A stretch of DNA of 48,152 bases, from contig VGGK01000017.1 of assembly GCA_016868665.1 (NCBI GenBank), positions 1-48,152 of the forward strand, written 5' to 3'. Every line of letters begins with the position of its first letter. Positions within the stretch are counted from its first letter, which is position 1. The notes under the pieces were generated by a model, which worked only from the letters and a program-made list of their open reading frames with translations, was not told where the DNA came from and did no database searches. Both the position numbers and the translations under genes were made by a program. Positions 46,617 to 48,152 of this stretch are shown piece by piece. The stretch is from Chlorobiota bacterium. GTDB lineage: Bacteria > Bacteroidota > Chlorobiia > Chlorobiales > Chlorobiaceae.

Positions 46617-47189
46617 ATGAACGCACCTTCAAAAATAGGCCCGAACTCCATTATACAGACCGTCGCCGCACTTGAAGAGCATTTCGGAAAAACCGAAGCT
46701 GAAGCCATCCTCAAACGAATCGGCCAGGGACACTGGATCGGCAACCTGCCGACGGAGATGACTGAAGAATCAAAATTCCACAGCCTCGTAACGGCCCTTG
46801 AAAAAGAGATCGGCGATAACAAAACCGCCTCGATCCTTGAAGAATCGGGCCGCCGTACCGCCGCCTACCTGCTCAGGGTGCGCATTCCGGGATTCTTTCA
46901 GAAAATCCTCAGGCTGCTGCCCGCCGGGCCGGCCTTCAGCCTCTTCCTTTTTGCCATAAGCAAAAACGCCTGGACTTTCGCCGGCAGTGGCGAATTCAGT
47001 TATACAACCGGCAAGAATCCGGAAATCACGGTCAGGGTGACCCACCCGGGCACTCCCGTCGTCGGCAACTTTTACCTCGGCACCTTCGAAGCGCTGCTTG
47101 AAGAACTGGTAAATCCGAACACCGCCATAACCCCGACAATCAAACAGCAGAACGGCAGCATCCTCTGCACATACCGCTGCAGGATTTAA
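46617..47189 (+). CDS. bchJ: BchJ, V4R-domain protein of bacteriochlorophyll synthesis
   Basis: A 190-residue protein of the BchJ/V4R family. The N-terminal helical part (IGPNSIIQTVAALEEHFGK, about 7-25) leads to the V4R domain with LLPAGPAFSLFLFAISKNAWTF (about 100-121) and FYLGTFEALLEELV (about 152-165). BchJ was first called the 4-vinyl (8-vinyl) reductase. Later work in C. tepidum assigns reduction to BciA and leaves BchJ a supporting role such as substrate delivery. It lies about 36 kb from bchE in this window. Its ATG at 46617 follows the lipoprotein gene by 83 bases. Confidence 0.85.
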   Translation: MNAPSKIGPNSIIQTVAALEEHFGKTEAEAILKRIGQGHWIGNLPTEMTEESKFHSLVTALEKEIGDNKTASILEESGRRTAAYLLRVRIPGFFQKILRLLPAGPAFSLFLFAISKNAWTFAGSGEFSYTTGKNPEITVRVTHPGTPVVGNFYLGTFEALLEELVNPNTAITPTIKQQNGSILCTYRCRI

Positions 47190-47380
47190 GCCCATACAGG
47201 ACGGACACGAGCCTTCACGGACAGGGGTGGACGAAAAACCGGAAGTATTGACCGTCGTATTTCTCTCCCGTTCCACGATAGTCCGGGAAGCTCCGGCGAA
47301 CATCCGGCAGCGGGTGACCATTCCCTGTTGCACTCCTGCTGCCGGCAATGCATATTAGAGGAAACCGCAACCGTCATCGC

Positions 47381-47833
47381 ATGAAACTTTCTCGCATCCA
47401 TACCGGCCCGGTGCTGGATTTCTATACGGCGGATATTTCGTCGGAACTCGAGCTGCCGCTGGCGGGCTCGGGAATCGCTGCGGGTTTTCCTTCTCCGGCG
47501 GAAGATTACGAAGAGGTTTCGCTGGATCTGAACAAGGCGCTCGTCAGACACCCTGCGGCCACCTTTTACGCCCGCGTAAAGGGAACGTCCATGACGGATG
47601 CGGGTATCCTCGACGGCGATCTGCTGGTGATCGACAAGGCGCTCGAGCCGAAAGAAGGCGATATAGCGGTCTGCTTCCTTGACGGGGAGTTCACGGTGAA
47701 ACGAATCGGGCGCATCGATGGGGAACTCTGCCTGCTGCCGGCGAACGAACGGTTCAGACCGATCCGCATCAGCGGGGAGAGCGAGTTCATCGTATGGGGC
47801 ATCGTGACCTACGTGATCCATAAGGCCCGTTGA
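47381..47833 (+). CDS. umuD: UmuD-like S24 self-cleaving polymerase V subunit
   Basis: LexA/UmuD-type peptidase of 150 residues that trims itself after RecA contact and joins UmuC in an error-prone polymerase. The catalytic pair is Ser70 ([10 protein letters not shown]) and Lys107 (FTVKRIG); the expected cleavage site is Ala34-Gly35 (GIAAGFPSP). The ATG at 47381 ([10 protein letters not shown]) is preferred to an upstream frame at 47348. umuC starts 62 bases downstream. I see no clear SOS box, but this phylum's LexA site is not one I can recognise. Confidence 0.93.
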   Translation: MKLSRIHTGPVLDFYTADISSELELPLAGSGIAAGFPSPAEDYEEVSLDLNKALVRHPAATFYARVKGTSMTDAGILDGDLLVIDKALEPKEGDIAVCFLDGEFTVKRIGRIDGELCLLPANERFRPIRISGESEFIVWGIVTYVIHKAR

Positions 47834-47895
47834 AACGGACAACGCATCGGGATAATGATTTCGATTTTCACCGGCATCAAAAAAAAGTGCCCGGC

Positions 47896-48152
47896 ATGTT
47901 TGCCCTTATCGACTGCAACAACTTCTACGCATCCTGCGAACGGGTGTTCAACCCGGCCCTGATCGGCAGGCCGGTGGTGGTGCTGTCGAACAACGACGGC
48001 TGCTTCATCGCGCGCTCGGAAGAAGCGAAAGCTCTCGGCCTGCCGATGGGCGGTCCGGCGTTCAAATACCGGGAGTTGCTGCAAAAGCACCGGGTCTCGG
48101 TGCTGTCTGCGAATTTTACCCTGTATGGCGACATGTCGTCGAGGGTGATGGC
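47896..48152 (+). CDS. umuC: UmuC-like Y-family DNA polymerase (partial, cut by window end)
   Basis: The N-terminal 85 residues of a translesion polymerase. [18 protein letters not shown] holds the catalytic metal-site Asp of the palm (IDCNNFY), followed by [19 protein letters not shown] and the typical [16 protein letters not shown]. It pairs with umuD upstream. An in-frame GTG at 47887 would add three residues. The rest lies beyond the window. Confidence 0.92.
   Translation, partial: MFALIDCNNFYASCERVFNPALIGRPVVVLSNNDGCFIARSEEAKALGLPMGGPAFKYRELLQKHRVSVLSANFTLYGDMSSRVM

Overview
The window comes from a green sulfur bacterium (phylum Chlorobi, Chlorobium/Chlorobaculum type). It carries two adjacent large-subunit magnesium chelatase genes, the anaerobic radical-SAM cyclase bchE, the methyltransferase bchM, a bacteriochlorophyll c synthase (bchK), a V4R-domain bchJ and a family-2 glycosyltransferase that matches chlorobactene glucosyltransferase (cruC). 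From memory, the gene order follows the CT1955-CT2014 stretch of Chlorobaculum tepidum. I cannot name the species.

Layout. 0.1-11 kb, plus strand: a pigment block of bchS, a small membrane-protein ORF, bchH, bchM and bchE, closed by a strong bidirectional terminator. 11-16.5 kb: small heat shock protein, DUF4438 protein, Cys-rich hypothetical, M23 peptidase, ArfB-like rescue factor, HAD phosphatase and DUF937 protein. 16.5-19.9 kb: an accessory stretch with a DUF2156 (MprF-type) gene split by an in-frame amber codon, three related small hydrophobic proteins, doubtful small ORFs, a perfect 14-bp palindrome and a MITE-like element. 19.9-21.2 kb: a seven-bladed WD40 protein and an intergenic 9-bp tandem array.

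21.2-30.9 kb, minus strand: cruC, hisG, lpxH-like, a CTP-dependent polyprenol (phytol/farnesol) kinase homolog, bchK, miaB, an IscU-BFD scaffold, cysteine desulfurase, cysteine synthase and a short-chain dehydrogenase. The kinase beside bchK suggests a route that recycles the farnesyl tail. The scaffold, desulfurase and cysteine synthase together form an Fe-S/cysteine unit. 31-45.3 kb, almost all minus: a RodZ-like protein, a TPR/CHAT-like lipoprotein that needs a +1 frameshift at a CUU-UGA site, ndk (plus), an AI-2E-type permease, rsmE, comF, a ROK kinase, lpxA, a DUF2723 membrane protein, hemW, gmhB and glgA. 45.4 kb to the end, plus: an Ig-like lipoprotein with a likely non-AUG start, bchJ, and a umuD-umuC pair, the latter cut by the window edge.

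Most of the window is ordinary green-sulfur-bacterial core genome. The parts most worth a second look are the CUU-UGA frameshift in the CHAT-like lipoprotein, the three-member hydrophobic protein family with its palindrome, the amber-interrupted DUF2156 gene, and the kinase-bchK pairing. I found no CRISPR array, tRNA, rRNA or intact insertion sequence.
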